Part shown: positions 1 through 8,918 of the stretch, piece by piece
Layout: every line of letters begins with the position of its first letter
Numbering within the stretch: position 1 is the first letter of the stretch
Assembly: GCA_963805715.1 (NCBI GenBank)
Contig: CAWDVK010000020.1
Span: 806,001-870,000, forward strand
Reading direction: 5' to 3'
Source of the DNA: CAWDVK01 sp963805715
GTDB taxonomy: Bacteria; Actinomycetota; Actinomycetes; Streptosporangiales; Streptosporangiaceae
DNA: 64,000 bases
The notes under the pieces: model-generated
Told to the model about the DNA's origin: nothing
Seen by the model: the letters and a program-made list of their open reading frames with translations, nothing else
Databases searched by the model: none
Translations under genes and position numbers: made by a program

Positions 1-749
1 TGAGCGCCGCGGGCACCGTCGGGGAACTGCTCCCCATCCTGGTCATCGCCGTCTTCCTCACTCGGCGAGGCCATTTCGTCGCCCTGGTTTCGGTAGCCCT
101 GGTCGGGGTGCTGGCCCTTGTCCTGTCCGCCGTGCCGCGGCTGGCCAGGAACCGCGGGGTACAGCGGATCATCCGGGAGGGCCAGGACGCCACCGGGCAG
201 ACCATGCTGCGCTGGGCCCTGGTGCTGCTGTTCCTGCTGCTGGCCGTCGCCAGCCGGTTCGGCCTCGACGTCGTGCTCGGCGCCATGCTGGCCGGGATGG
301 TACTGCGCCGGTGGACCCGCCGGATGAACGTTGATACCGCGGGCCTTGAGCACAAGTTCGACGCGGTCGGCTACGGCATCTTCATCCCCATCTTCTTCGT
401 AGCCTCGGGGATGATGCTCGACTTGCCTGCCATCACTCAGGACCCGCTTCGGCTGCTGATCTTCTTCGTCCTGCTGCTGCTCGTACGCGGGCTGCCCACC
501 TTGTTTGTCTACCGGCGGAGGCTGGCGGCGCGGCAGCGGCTGGAGATGACGTTCATCATGGCGACCTCGATGCCGCTGCTGGTCGCAATCGCGGAGATCG
601 GCGAGCGGGACGGGGTCATGCTCCCCGCCACCGCGGCCGCTCTGGTCGGCGCGGGAGTGCTGTCAGTGCTGGTGTACCCGCTCATCGCAGTCACGCTGCA
701 CCGGGCAGCGCCACCTGCAACCGCGACCGCCGGGGACCAGGAGGGCTGA
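1..749 (+). CDS. CPA2-type cation/proton antiporter, C-terminal part (5' end outside window)
   Basis: The frame is open from base 3 and runs to TGA at 747-749, so the gene enters from the left edge with about 248 codons visible. The product is almost wholly hydrophobic, with repeated 18-22 residue membrane spans. GIFIPIFFVASGMMLDL (about residues 120-136 of the visible part) matches the conserved helix of Kef/NhaA-like CPA2 exchangers, where polar residues line the ion path. After the last span only a short hydrophilic tail ending DQEG follows, so there is no TrkA-N nucleotide-binding domain. It probably exchanges Na+ or K+ for H+ across the plasma membrane; the ion cannot be read from the sequence. 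The GTG at 108 is internal and not the true start. Confidence 0.8.
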   Translation, partial: SAAGTVGELLPILVIAVFLTRRGHFVALVSVALVGVLALVLSAVPRLARNRGVQRIIREGQDATGQTMLRWALVLLFLLLAVASRFGLDVVLGAMLAGMVLRRWTRRMNVDTAGLEHKFDAVGYGIFIPIFFVASGMMLDLPAITQDPLRLLIFFVLLLLVRGLPTLFVYRRRLAARQRLEMTFIMATSMPLLVAIAEIGERDGVMLPATAAALVGAGVLSVLVYPLIAVTLHRAAPPATATAGDQEG

Positions 750-763
750 GATCGGGACGCGCT

Positions 764-877
764 AGCGAACCGGTACAGGCCGCCGAGACGGCCCCCGCGT
801 GCTGCGCCAGAGACCAGCAGTTCTTATCCGGCAGATCGCTCATCAGCCCGTCGATGTACTTCCTAGCCTGCTGAACT
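764..877 (-). pseudogene. IS701-type transposase, N-terminal remnant
   Basis: Between the antiporter and the SGNH gene, the minus strand reads ARKYIDGLMSDLPDKNCW followed by SLAQHAG. This resembles the N-terminal region of IS701-family transposases, where a residue pair K-N-x-W precedes an LA-E/Q-HAG motif. The similarity is about 35 residues long, has no start and no downstream catalytic region, and is interrupted on both sides. I read it as the debris of an insertion sequence. No terminal repeats or target duplications were found. The rest of 750-1187 shows nothing I can support as coding. Confidence 0.4.
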
Positions 878-1187
878 GGCTCCCCCCCGCCGGGTGAAAT
901 GCGCCGCGAGCAGGCCGATCAGCTCGTTTCGTTTATCGCGCGCCAGCCCGCCGCCTACCATGACGGCAGCTTGACCCGCCGGCGCCCGGCATGTCATGGT
1001 TTAGCGTCGGCGCGCGGTGCCGCGGGTCCGAGGCGTCACGACGGCCGGCCCACAGCTCCCGCCGCCCCGACTCGATCGGCGGCTAAGGTCCGGGCACAGC
1101 CACCTGCGCTATTTCAGGGACCTGCCTGATGCCGTCCGGCAAATGCCGGGTCCGCCGACGAGAATGCGGCTGCGAATGTCCGCTCCA

Positions 1188-2072
1188 TCATGTGCCTGCG
1201 TGCTGCTTAGGCGCGGCGCTGGCCCGGCTGGCCACCACAGGAAGCGTGGCGGGAGCAAATCCGGGAACATTGCGCGTGGCCTGGATGGCCCGGTACACCA
1301 TGCGAGCGTAAACAACAGTCCCCGGCATGATCGGGTGAACATGATCCGGCCAGAGCAGGTACATCCGATTCTTGATCGTGTCGTACCAGTCCGCGAGCAC
1401 GACGCTCGGATGACGGCGGACAAACGCCGCCTCGGTGGCATTGACCATCTTGCTCCAGCCGTCCGGCACGTAGGTGTTGATGAGCACCAGCTTGCGGTCA
1501 GGCCCGATAATCCGCAGCAGTTCCTGCAGCTGCCCGGTGGTGACGAGGTAATTGGTGCCCAGGCCGACCACCACGATCGGGCGCAGCAGGCCGCTGGCCG
1601 CGAGGCTGCGCAGGATGGCCAGGCCGGCCGGCATCTCACGGTCGGGCTTGGCGTCGATGTAGATGCCGGGCAGGACGGCCGCCAGTGACATGGCGCTCGC
1701 CGACATGACCGAATCGCCGATCGCGGTGACCTCGCGGCCGGTGACCCTGGGCTGAGCGGCCAGCGAGGACTCGGCCGCGGACCGGGCTGCCCGCGCTGCC
1801 TGCGCTGCCTGCGCCCGGCTGGCCGCGCCCACCCGCTCTCCCAGCACGATCTGCTTCTGCAGGCCGGCAGGCGCCGACGACGGCTGGAACACGCTGCACC
1901 CGGTCGTCCCCGTGATGACCAGGACAGCTGTCGCGGCCAGCCCGGCCAGCACCCGGCCGCCCGGCCGCCTGGCGGCCCGGCGCGCCAGCCGGCCCGTCCC
2001 GGCGCTCGCCCCGGCGGTGACCGCTGCTGCCTGCACGGACTGCCCCAGTTCCCTGGTTTCGTCATTAGACAT
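1188..2072 (-). CDS. Membrane-anchored SGNH/GDSL-like protein (acyltransferase-associated type)
   Basis: A 294-residue protein. The ATG at 2072 is preferred over one 15 codons upstream because an A-rich AAAAGGG sits about 7 bases before it. A cytoplasmic N-terminus with many Arg and Ala precedes one hydrophobic span ending in TTGC; the residue before the small pair is not a good lipobox, so anchoring by the span is more likely than lipidation. An Ala-rich linker leads to the SGNH core: AIGDSVM holds the nucleophile Ser, VGLGTN supplies the Gly and Asn blocks, and WPDHVHP near the C-terminus gives the Asp-x-x-His pair. This form is typical of the extracytoplasmic SGNH domain found fused to OafA-type acyltransferases, but here it stands alone. 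It probably acts on acylated surface glycans; the substrate is unknown. Confidence 0.75.
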   Translation of the reverse strand: MSNDETRELGQSVQAAAVTAGASAGTGRLARRAARRPGGRVLAGLAATAVLVITGTTGCSVFQPSSAPAGLQKQIVLGERVGAASRAQAAQAARAARSAAESSLAAQPRVTGREVTAIGDSVMSASAMSLAAVLPGIYIDAKPDREMPAGLAILRSLAASGLLRPIVVVGLGTNYLVTTGQLQELLRIIGPDRKLVLINTYVPDGWSKMVNATEAAFVRRHPSVVLADWYDTIKNRMYLLWPDHVHPIMPGTVVYARMVYRAIQATRNVPGFAPATLPVVASRASAAPKQHAGT

Positions 2073-2525
2073 GGCTGCCCTTTTCTTTACTAATTCCCTG
2101 TCTCTTACGCTGCTCACAGCAAGTCTTTTCGCCGCGCTAAGGCGAGCGCAAACTTCGAGGGCCTATTACCTTCTCGCGGCTGTTACCGCAGGCGCTCGTT
2201 CTGTTACGTCTCCTACCACTTTCGGTATTCGGCCGGAGAGAATGGCAATGCCTGCGCCAGCGTGAGCATCCTGAACTGCGTTGCCGCCGGGGCTTGGTCG
2301 GCCGCGATGACGGCAGCGATGACGGCAGCGCCAGGCAGAAATGCTTCAGGCCAGCTGCCGTGGCCGAGCCGGCTCGCCGCAGCGGCATTTCCGCGGGCCG
2401 GGAGTACCGCACTTCCGGCGGCGGATCACGAATGCGCCAGGCCCCGTTTGCGGCGCCTTACCGGCCCGATGGCTTCCTGACATCAGGTCGGCGAGGCAGA
2501 CCGGGCGGAACCGGCTCAGCGCAGC
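2073..2525. other. Gene-free stretch upstream of the SGNH gene
   Basis: No credible reading frame was found on either strand. Bases 2085-2240 are lower in GC than the surroundings and rich in TTTTC and TTAC tracts, as expected of the promoter side of the leftward SGNH gene. A short direct repeat (GATGACGGCAGC) occurs near 2310. No clear hairpin or operator was found. Confidence 0.4.
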
Positions 2526-2918
2526 TCAGCGGGTTCCGGCGGGGGCCGCGAGCGGCTGGCCCGGCCAGAAGGGCCACTCCTCGAAGGCGGTGCACAGCCC
2601 GTCAGCATCGAAGCGCAGCAGCCACAGGTCCCGGTACTGCTGCGTCGGCGGGTCCCCGTAGTGAACTTCCGCGCGCACCACCGCGGTGTCGCCGTCCACG
2701 GCGATGACCTCGCTGGCCAGCCGGAAGACCTCGGCCGGCCCGTCGCGCTCGCTCTCCCACATGCGGGCGATCGCGGGCAGCCCGGCGACCAGATCCTCGT
2801 AGGGTCCCTGCAGGTAGGTTGCGCCGGGCGCGAAGATCCCGGCGAGCACACCGGTCCCCGGCGCCCGCCAGGCAGCTTCGTACGCGGCGATCCAGCGGGT
2901 CACGTCCTGTCGGTCCAC
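2526..2918 (-). CDS. SnoaL-like / NTF2-fold protein
   Basis: A 130-residue single-domain protein. Its pattern of an N-terminal helix (VTRWIAAYEAAWRAPG), a pocket loop (IFAPGATYLQGPYED) and C-terminal strands ending FEEWPFWPG is that of the SnoaL-like group in the NTF2 superfamily. These small cone-shaped proteins bind hydrophobic ligands and include polyketide cyclases, limonene epoxide hydrolases and many uncharacterised stress-related members. No substrate can be assigned. It is transcribed leftward, 85 bases beyond the STAS gene start, so a shared transcript is possible but not shown. Confidence 0.8.
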   Translation of the reverse strand: MDRQDVTRWIAAYEAAWRAPGTGVLAGIFAPGATYLQGPYEDLVAGLPAIARMWESERDGPAEVFRLASEVIAVDGDTAVVRAEVHYGDPPTQQYRDLWLLRFDADGLCTAFEEWPFWPGQPLAAPAGTR

Positions 2919-3003
2919 GGTCCTCTCCAGGTACGGCCGGTGCCGGGAATCTGCCGAGCATACGCGGCCTGGCTCGCTGCGGCCGCGCTGGCGGGCCGGC
3001 CGG

Positions 3004-3384
3004 TCAGGCCACCGGCGGTGCCGGGTCAGGCTGGGCAGCGGGGAGCGAGTCGAGCGCGGCGGCCAGTTCCGGATAGATGCCGATCAGCCGGTCCACTCCC
3101 TGAATGGTCAGGATCCGCAGCACGGCGGGCTGGCTGGCCACCAGCCGCAGCTCGCAGCCGCCGGCGACCGCCTGCCGGTAGGCCCGCACCAGGGCGCTGA
3201 CCCCGGAGGAGTCGCAGAACGTCGTCCGGCTCAGGTCGGCGATGACGCCGGCGGCGCTGCCGACAGCGGCTAGCAGCTCATCATGGACCCGGGGTGCGTT
3301 CGTGATGTCGATCTCATCCGGCATCGTGACCACCGCGTGCTGGCCCAGCCACCGCACCGGGAGAGGCTCAGCGGCCATGCTCAT
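3004..3384 (-). CDS. STAS-domain anti-sigma factor antagonist
   Basis: A 126-residue STAS protein. The strand-helix order is complete, with VVTMPDEIDITNAP at the N-terminus and FCDSSGVSALVRAYR in the middle. The Ser after Asp in CDSSGV is the residue that anti-sigma kinases of the SpoIIAB/RsbW type phosphorylate; dephosphorylated forms bind the kinase and free the sigma factor. No kinase or sigma gene lies beside it, so its partner must be elsewhere. The C-terminus is Pro/Ala-rich. A second STAS gene at 33788 shares the MPDEID-TNA N-terminal signature but lacks the Ser. Confidence 0.88.
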   Translation of the reverse strand: MSMAAEPLPVRWLGQHAVVTMPDEIDITNAPRVHDELLAAVGSAAGVIADLSRTTFCDSSGVSALVRAYRQAVAGGCELRLVASQPAVLRILTIQGVDRLIGIYPELAAALDSLPAAQPDPAPPVA

Positions 3385-3598
3385 GCACCCGGCCGGCCCT
3401 GTCCGGCCGGGTGCGCAGCCGGCTGGGGCGCGCCGATGGCGTGGTCCATGAGGCTAGCCTTTCATCTGGCCGAGTGCCTGGCTACGGCACGCGTCAGCCG
3501 GGGCCCCCGGCCCGGCACGGGACGCAGCCGGGCCTATGGTGATCAACCTAGGTTTCCCGGCCGCATCTATCAGGCCCGTCCCGCCCGCTGAGCGCCGG

Positions 3599-4051
3599 TC
3601 AGCCCGCCGAGCTGCCCGCCACGGCTTCGGCGCGCGACTTCAGGCCGCTGAGCGCGACGTCGATGACAGCCTGCTCGGCCCGGCGCCTGAGCGAGTCCAT
3701 CACCGGGATGCGGACGCCGACGGCGAGCTCGAAGGTCACCTCGGTGCCAGCGTCCCGGTCGGCCAGGATGTAGGCGCCTGACATCTCCGAGAGCAGCGTG
3801 CCCTGCTCGGCGAGTTCCCAGCGGACCCGCTCATCGCCATGCCACTCGTAGCCGAGCACGAAGCGGTCGCGGAGCATCCCGATAGCCAGCTCGAACCGCA
3901 CCATCCGCGCACGGCCCTGCTCGCCCGGGTCGACCACCTCGGCGGACCGCACGCCCGCCCAGCCGGGGTAACCGGGAAAGTCAGCGATGACGCTCATGAC
4001 GATCTTCCTCGGCACTGCCATCAGGATCTTCGAGGTGGTCCTGCCGTCCAT
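3599..4051 (-). CDS. SRPBCC (START/polyketide cyclase-like) family protein
   Basis: A 150-residue protein with the SRPBCC arrangement: an N-terminal ADFPGYPGWAGVRSAEVVD segment, a run of antiparallel strands (RMVRFELAIG, RFVLGYEWHG, TEVTFELAVGVRIP) and a long C-terminal helix rich in Arg and Ala. The family builds a deep hydrophobic cavity and covers cyclases, lipid carriers and ligand sensors. The signature W near residue 31 and the strand spacing are typical of the small actinobacterial group once called polyketide cyclase/dehydrase. No neighbour suggests a ligand. It diverges from the peptidase gene to its right. Confidence 0.8.
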   Translation of the reverse strand: MDGRTTSKILMAVPRKIVMSVIADFPGYPGWAGVRSAEVVDPGEQGRARMVRFELAIGMLRDRFVLGYEWHGDERVRWELAEQGTLLSEMSGAYILADRDAGTEVTFELAVGVRIPVMDSLRRRAEQAVIDVALSGLKSRAEAVAGSSAG

Positions 4052-4170
4052 GCCCGGAGCGTACTACCTGAGGCCCGAATGCCGCCGAATCCGAAACGGC
4101 TGCCGAAACCCGGCCGCTGATAAGTTGGCTCGGAGAGTCAGAGCTGACCGAGGCAGAGGGAGACGCGGAG

Positions 4171-5499
4171 TTGGACGGGACGCTGAGCGACGGGGATCTG
4201 GAACTGCTCCGCAAGGACTTTGCCGCCAGCCCGGCTTACCGGCTGGCGCAGAACGCGGTGACCCGGGTCGCCGTCGACGACGTGGCCATCAGCCGGGAGA
4301 TCATCAACAGCACTGACCACTCACTCTCCGTGCTGCTGGACGACTGGAAGGTCACCGATCAGGAGCGCAGCGGCCGGTGCTGGCTGTTCGCCGGGCTCAA
4401 CCTGCTGCGCGTCGGCGCCATGAAGAAGATGGGGCTCAAGGACTTCGAGTTCTCGCAGAACTACGCCATGTTCTGGGACAAGATCGAGCGGGCCAACTAT
4501 TTCCTCGAGGCCATCATCGAGACCGCGGACCGCCACGTCGATGACCGGACCGTGGCCTACCTCCTCGACTCGGTCGCCGACGACGGCGGCCAGTGGAACA
4601 TGTTCGTGGCCATCGTCAGCAAGCACGGCCTGGTGCCCAAGTCGTTCATGCCGGAGACGCACAGCTCCGCCAGCACGGGCCGGATGAACTCGGTGCTGCG
4701 CAACCTGCTGCGGCAGGGCGCCAAGTCGGTGCGCGAGGCGTCGGCCCGTGGCCTGGACGCGGCGAGGGCCGAGAAGGCGGAGGTCCTCCGGGTTATCTAC
4801 CGGGTGCTGTGCATTCACCTCGGCACCCCGCCAGACCGGTTCGACTGGCAGTGGACGGACTCCGATCGCGAGTTCCATCGCGACGGCGTGCTCACCCCGC
4901 AGGAGTTCGCGGCGAAGTACGCGGACCTGCCCGTCCGCGACTACGTGTGCCTGGTGCACGACCCCCGCCCGACGAGCCCGGCGGGGAGGACCTTCACGGT
5001 CCAGTACCTCGGCAACGTGCTCGGCGCCCCGCCGGTCAGCTACCTCAACGCCGGCATGCCGGTGATCAAGGACATCGCCGCGCGGGCCCTGCAGCGGGGC
5101 GAGCCGGTCTGGTTCGGCTGTGACGTGGCCAAGATGATGAGCAGTGACTACGGCGTGTGGGACGCCGGCCTCTACGACCTGTCCGCGGTCTACGACACCG
5201 ACTTCACCCTCACCAAGGCGGACCGGCTGGTGTTCCACGAGACCCAGATGACCCACGCCATGCTGTTCACCGGCGTCGACATCCTGGACGGCGCGCCCCG
5301 CAAGTGGCGGGTGGAGAACAGCTGGGGCACGGACAAGGGCAAGGACGGCTTCTACACGATGAACGACTCCTGGTTCGATGAGTACGTCTTCGAGATCGCG
5401 GCCCGTCGCGACGCACTGCCCGCCGAGCTGCAGCAGGCGCTCGACGCCGAGCCGATCGTGCTGCCGGCCTGGGACCCGATGGGCGCCCTCGCCCGCTAG
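4171..5499 (+). CDS. pepC: C1-family aminopeptidase, PepC/bleomycin hydrolase type
   Basis: A 442-residue papain-fold peptidase close to the usual length of bacterial PepC. QERSGRCWLFAGLNLLR carries the oxyanion Gln and the nucleophile Cys; MTHAMLFTGVD carries the catalytic His; WRVENSWG carries the Asn. The preceding block LKDFEFSQNYAMFWDK and the NYFLEAI segment are also family hallmarks. Members form hexameric barrels in the cytoplasm and trim peptides from the N-terminus; some inactivate bleomycin. The start is a TTG with a purine-rich AGAGGGAG 7-14 bases upstream, and no ATG or GTG lies in frame before it; the N-terminal LSDGDLELLRKDF aligns with the family start. A complete, apparently functional gene. 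Confidence 0.93.
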   Translation: MDGTLSDGDLELLRKDFAASPAYRLAQNAVTRVAVDDVAISREIINSTDHSLSVLLDDWKVTDQERSGRCWLFAGLNLLRVGAMKKMGLKDFEFSQNYAMFWDKIERANYFLEAIIETADRHVDDRTVAYLLDSVADDGGQWNMFVAIVSKHGLVPKSFMPETHSSASTGRMNSVLRNLLRQGAKSVREASARGLDAARAEKAEVLRVIYRVLCIHLGTPPDRFDWQWTDSDREFHRDGVLTPQEFAAKYADLPVRDYVCLVHDPRPTSPAGRTFTVQYLGNVLGAPPVSYLNAGMPVIKDIAARALQRGEPVWFGCDVAKMMSSDYGVWDAGLYDLSAVYDTDFTLTKADRLVFHETQMTHAMLFTGVDILDGAPRKWRVENSWGTDKGKDGFYTMNDSWFDEYVFEIAARRDALPAELQQALDAEPIVLPAWDPMGALAR

Positions 5500-5641
5500 C
5501 CCGTGCAGCGATGCGGCCAGCTCGCCGGCCGGTGACACCAATGACCAGCCATGGACCACGCCGCGTGGTGGCATCCCGATGAGCCGGGCCCTGAACGGCG
5601 GGCTGTAAGCACCACAGGGCTGGTGAAATGTCACTATCGTG

Positions 5642-5700
5642 GGATTGGCTGCGGGCGCCAGCCCGATCGGGCCCGGCAGGCCGGCCCGGACAGCCAATCC
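5642..5700. repeat. Long hairpin with 10-base perfect arms
   Basis: GGATTGGCTG at 5642-5651 is mirrored exactly by CAGCCAATCC at 5691-5700, enclosing 39 G/C-rich bases that can pair further. It lies 142 bases after the peptidase gene and 156 before the kinase gene. It could end the pepC transcript, but there is no T run. The rest of 5500-5856 contains no gene I can support. Confidence 0.5.
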
Positions 5701-5856
5701 GGGCCGGTCATCTTGCCGCTGCCTGTCAGCCGCACCGCAGACGGAGGTTCGCGAGCTGCACGGCGGAGATCACCACTGCCATGGGCGTCGCGTCAGCCTG
5801 GCTAGCACGGCCGGGGCTGACCGGAGCCGGATCTCCTGCTGCCCGGTGGTGCGCTG

Positions 5857-7791
5857 ATGAGCCGCGAGACCGGTCCCGTGCTGACCGATCCGGAGCTGCC
5901 CGGCAGGATCGCCGGTTACCGGCTGGACCGGTACATCGGCCGGGGCAGCCTGGCGGTCGTCTATCTGGCCAGGGACGAGCGGCTCGACCAGCAGGTGGCA
6001 CTCAAGGTCCTGGAGCCAGAGCTCGCGCGTGACGCCGCGTTCCGGGCCCGGTTCCTGCGCGACTCCCAGGCGGCCGCCGCGATCGGCCATCCGCACATCA
6101 TCCCGGTGTACGAGGCGGGCGACGCGGACGGCCTGCTGTACCTGGCCATGCGCTACGTCCGCGGCGGCGATGCCCGGTCGCTGCTGAACCGGCTCGGGCC
6201 GCTGCCCTGCGGCCAGGCCTGGGGCATCGTGGCCCAGGTTGCGTCGGCCCTGGACGCCGCGCACGCCCGCGGGCTGGTGCACCGCGACGTCAAGCCGGCC
6301 AACATGCTGCTCGACACCAGCGCGGCCGGCCACGGATCGGCGGATCAGGCCGTCGGCAGTGACTCCGGCCATGTCTTCCTGTCCGATTTCGGGATGACCA
6401 GGAACTCGCGGCCCGGCGAGGCAGCCGCGGCCGGCCAGTACCCGGGAACGCTCGACTACCTGGCGCCGGAGCAGATCGAGGGGCGCGCCGTCGACGGGCG
6501 CGCGGATCTCTACTCGCTGGCCTGCGCCGGCTTCGAGCTGCTGTGCGGCACGCCGCCCTTCGGCCAGGATCAGGGCCTGACCGTCCTGTACGCGCAGCTG
6601 TACGCGCCGCCGCCCGCGGCTTCGTCGCGGCGGCCCGAGCTGCCCGCGGCCGTGGACCGGGTGCTGGCCACGGCCCTGGCGAAGGATCCGGCAGACCGGT
6701 ACGCGACCTGCGGCCAGTTTGCCGAGCAGCTGCAGGCGGCGCTCGGGCTGCGTCCCGGCGAGCGGCAGAGTCCTGCGCCGCTGGTCTCGCCGGGCCGGGC
6801 CGGCCAGGTCGCCGCGGCGACGCTGACCTCCGGTCAGGACCATCCCGCCGCGCAGGCCGAGCCGCAGCAGCCCGCTCAGCCGCCCTCGCCGCAGGCGCCC
6901 TGGCCGCAGCCGCCAGCTCCGCAGCCGCCCTCGCCGCAGCCGCCCTCGCCGCAGGCGCCCGGCTCCGCGATGACTCTCGCGGGTCAGCCGGAGGCCGGCC
7001 CGGCCCCGGCGGCCGAACCGGGCCAGTCAGCCGAACCGGCCCCGGCGGCCGAACCGGCCCGCGCGGCTGCGGAGCTGGCCAGCACGACGGGCGGGTCTCT
7101 GCCGGAACGGCGCCAGCGCCACGGCGGGAAGGGGCTCATCCTCACCGTGGCCGCGGTGGTGATCGCCGCCGCCCTGGCCGTCGGCATTGCCCTGGCCGGG
7201 AGGTCGGGACCCAGTACGCCTGCCGCGTCCTCCCGCACCCGGTCCGCGGCACCGTCACCGACATCACCGGCTGCCTCGCCGACGCCGTCCCCGACACCAT
7301 CAGCGAGCACGCCGGCCCCGACGCCGACGCCGACGCCGGCGCCGGGCCTGGCCGCCCGGCAGGCGGCCGCCGTGAACAGCCTGCTGGGCTCGAGCGAGGC
7401 CGCCCGGACGGCGCTGCAGGCCCCGGTCGTTGAGGTCGGGAACTGCGCGAACCTGCCGGGAGCAGCCGCCCAGATCCAGGCCGTCGTGAATCAGCGCAGC
7501 GCCCAGCTCAGCCAGGCGTCAGCCCTGTCGACGGCCGCACTGCCGGGTGGCGCGGCGCTCAGGACCGAGCTGATCGGGGCACTGCGCAGCTCGCTGGATG
7601 CCGACGAGGACTATCTGACCTGGGCCCAGCAGCAGAGCTCCGGGTGCACGCCGGCAGCCGAGTCGAGCGCCTACAGCGCGGCGGTGGACGCTGGCCAGCA
7701 GGCCGACGCGGCCAAGGCCGTGTTCGCCGAGGCGTGGAATCCGGTCGCGGCCAGGTACGGCATCGCGCAGATATCGTCCGGCAGCTTCTAG
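5857..7791 (+). CDS. Transmembrane serine/threonine protein kinase
   Basis: A 644-residue Hanks-type kinase. The N-lobe has an ATP loop IGRGSLAVVY (27-36; the usual second and third Gly are replaced by Ser-Leu-Ala) and the catalytic Lys at about 50. The C-lobe has HRDVKPANM (142-150), DFG at 177-179 and APEQ at 203-206, so it should be active. A Pro/Gln- and Ala/Glu-rich juxtamembrane stretch (about 305-420) with several short repeats leads to one membrane span at about 427-447. A Ser/Thr/Pro-rich extracellular stalk and a helical domain of about 150 residues follow. There are no PASTA repeats, so its sensor differs from PknB. It starts at ATG 5857, right after a GTGCGCTG run with no strong ribosome site. 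Confidence 0.92.
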   Translation: MSRETGPVLTDPELPGRIAGYRLDRYIGRGSLAVVYLARDERLDQQVALKVLEPELARDAAFRARFLRDSQAAAAIGHPHIIPVYEAGDADGLLYLAMRYVRGGDARSLLNRLGPLPCGQAWGIVAQVASALDAAHARGLVHRDVKPANMLLDTSAAGHGSADQAVGSDSGHVFLSDFGMTRNSRPGEAAAAGQYPGTLDYLAPEQIEGRAVDGRADLYSLACAGFELLCGTPPFGQDQGLTVLYAQLYAPPPAASSRRPELPAAVDRVLATALAKDPADRYATCGQFAEQLQAALGLRPGERQSPAPLVSPGRAGQVAAATLTSGQDHPAAQAEPQQPAQPPSPQAPWPQPPAPQPPSPQPPSPQAPGSAMTLAGQPEAGPAPAAEPGQSAEPAPAAEPARAAAELASTTGGSLPERRQRHGGKGLILTVAAVVIAAALAVGIALAGRSGPSTPAASSRTRSAAPSPTSPAASPTPSPTPSASTPAPTPTPTPAPGLAARQAAAVNSLLGSSEAARTALQAPVVEVGNCANLPGAAAQIQAVVNQRSAQLSQASALSTAALPGGAALRTELIGALRSSLDADEDYLTWAQQQSSGCTPAAESSAYSAAVDAGQQADAAKAVFAEAWNPVAARYGIAQISSGSF

Positions 7792-7871
7792 CGGCCCGCA
7801 GCGGCCCGGCAGCCCCTGCCCGCCCGCACGGCGCCCATCGCCCGGGCGCGGGGCCGCCGAAGCGGCTGCGG

Positions 7872-8816
7872 TCAGGCCAGGCAGCTCAGCGGAGCGCCCG
7901 CGTTGTAGGCGACCATGTCGGACAAGGCCGCGAGGATGTCGATGGGAGCACCAGGCGGCGCGCCGCCGAGCTCGGCGTAGGCGCGGTGCAGGTTGCCGGC
8001 GATCCGCTCGGCGTCGGCCCACCCGGCGAACCGGCCCAGCTCGGTCTCCTGGGCGGCCTGCAGCGGGGACAGCCCGGCCTGACGGCCGCGCGCGGCGACA
8101 TCCTGCACGAATCTGAGGTAGTCCAGGGTGGCGTCAATGGGCCCCGGATCCTCGAAGACGGGACCATGGCCGGGCACGATGGTGCGCGCGCCGAGCGGCC
8201 GCACGACATGCTCGAGCACCTCGATGGCGCCCGAGACCGAGCCCATGAGCAGGAACGGCGTGCCGCCGTTGAAGATGAGGTCGCCGCAGAACAGGACCGA
8301 GCGCTCAGGAATCCAGACGACCGAGTCGTTCGTCGTGTGCGCGGCCGTGCCGACATGGCGGACTTGCGCGCGCACGTCGCCGCTGTGCACGGCTATCTCG
8401 TCGGTGAAGGTGATGAACGGCGGGTCGAGGGCAAGGTCTCCCCAGTCGGGGCCGTCCCAGAACGGCAGCTCCCGGGGCGGCCCGAAGGCAATGGCCTCGG
8501 CCCGCGCGCGCTCGTGCGCGATGATCGCCGCACCGGGGAACAGGCAGTTCCCGAAGGTGTGATCGCCGTGATGATGGGTGTTGAGCACCGCGCGCACGGG
8601 TGCCTGCGTGACCGCGGCGATCGCCTCCCGGTAAGCCCGCGTCCGGCGCTCCGTCGAGCAGGAGTCAATGCTGATGACTCCCTGCGGCCCGGCCAGGAAA
8701 CCGGTGTTGTTAATCCACCAGGTGCCGTCCGGCTGGATATAGGCATAGATCCCGGCCGACACCTCATGCACCTCAGGCCGGCCGGGAACGCTGATACCAT
8801 CGCGCGCGCTGCTCAT
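7872..8816 (-). CDS. MBL-fold metallo-hydrolase
   Basis: A 314-residue metallo-beta-lactamase fold protein. NTHHHGDHTFGN gives the H-x-H-x-D-H metal motif; a further His (VRHVGTAAHTTND), Asp (FCGDLIFNGG) and His (IVPGHGPVF) complete the dinuclear site in order. The N-terminal EVSAGIYAYIQPDGTWWINNTG segment is typical of the broad group that includes glyoxalase II-like and alkylsulfatase-like enzymes. The C-terminal third (ATLDYLRFVQDVAARGRQ onward) is helical and resembles the extension of actinobacterial cyclase-like MBL enzymes. The substrate is unknown. A GGAAGG precedes the ATG at 8816. It converges with the kinase gene. Confidence 0.85.
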   Translation of the reverse strand: MSSARDGISVPGRPEVHEVSAGIYAYIQPDGTWWINNTGFLAGPQGVISIDSCSTERRTRAYREAIAAVTQAPVRAVLNTHHHGDHTFGNCLFPGAAIIAHERARAEAIAFGPPRELPFWDGPDWGDLALDPPFITFTDEIAVHSGDVRAQVRHVGTAAHTTNDSVVWIPERSVLFCGDLIFNGGTPFLLMGSVSGAIEVLEHVVRPLGARTIVPGHGPVFEDPGPIDATLDYLRFVQDVAARGRQAGLSPLQAAQETELGRFAGWADAERIAGNLHRAYAELGGAPPGAPIDILAALSDMVAYNAGAPLSCLA

Positions 8817-8918
8817 CTCAGCCGACCTTCCTCGCCTCGTGCCCGTCAGCCCGCCGGCCGCTGATCACCCGCCGGCCGCGGCTGCGGCAGCCCATCACCG
8901 CATCCCTACCATGAGCGG

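Noticed and set aside
5857..7791. PknB-type kinase with PASTA repeats
   Set aside because: The extracellular part is a Ser/Thr/Pro stalk plus one helical domain; no PASTA pattern is present.
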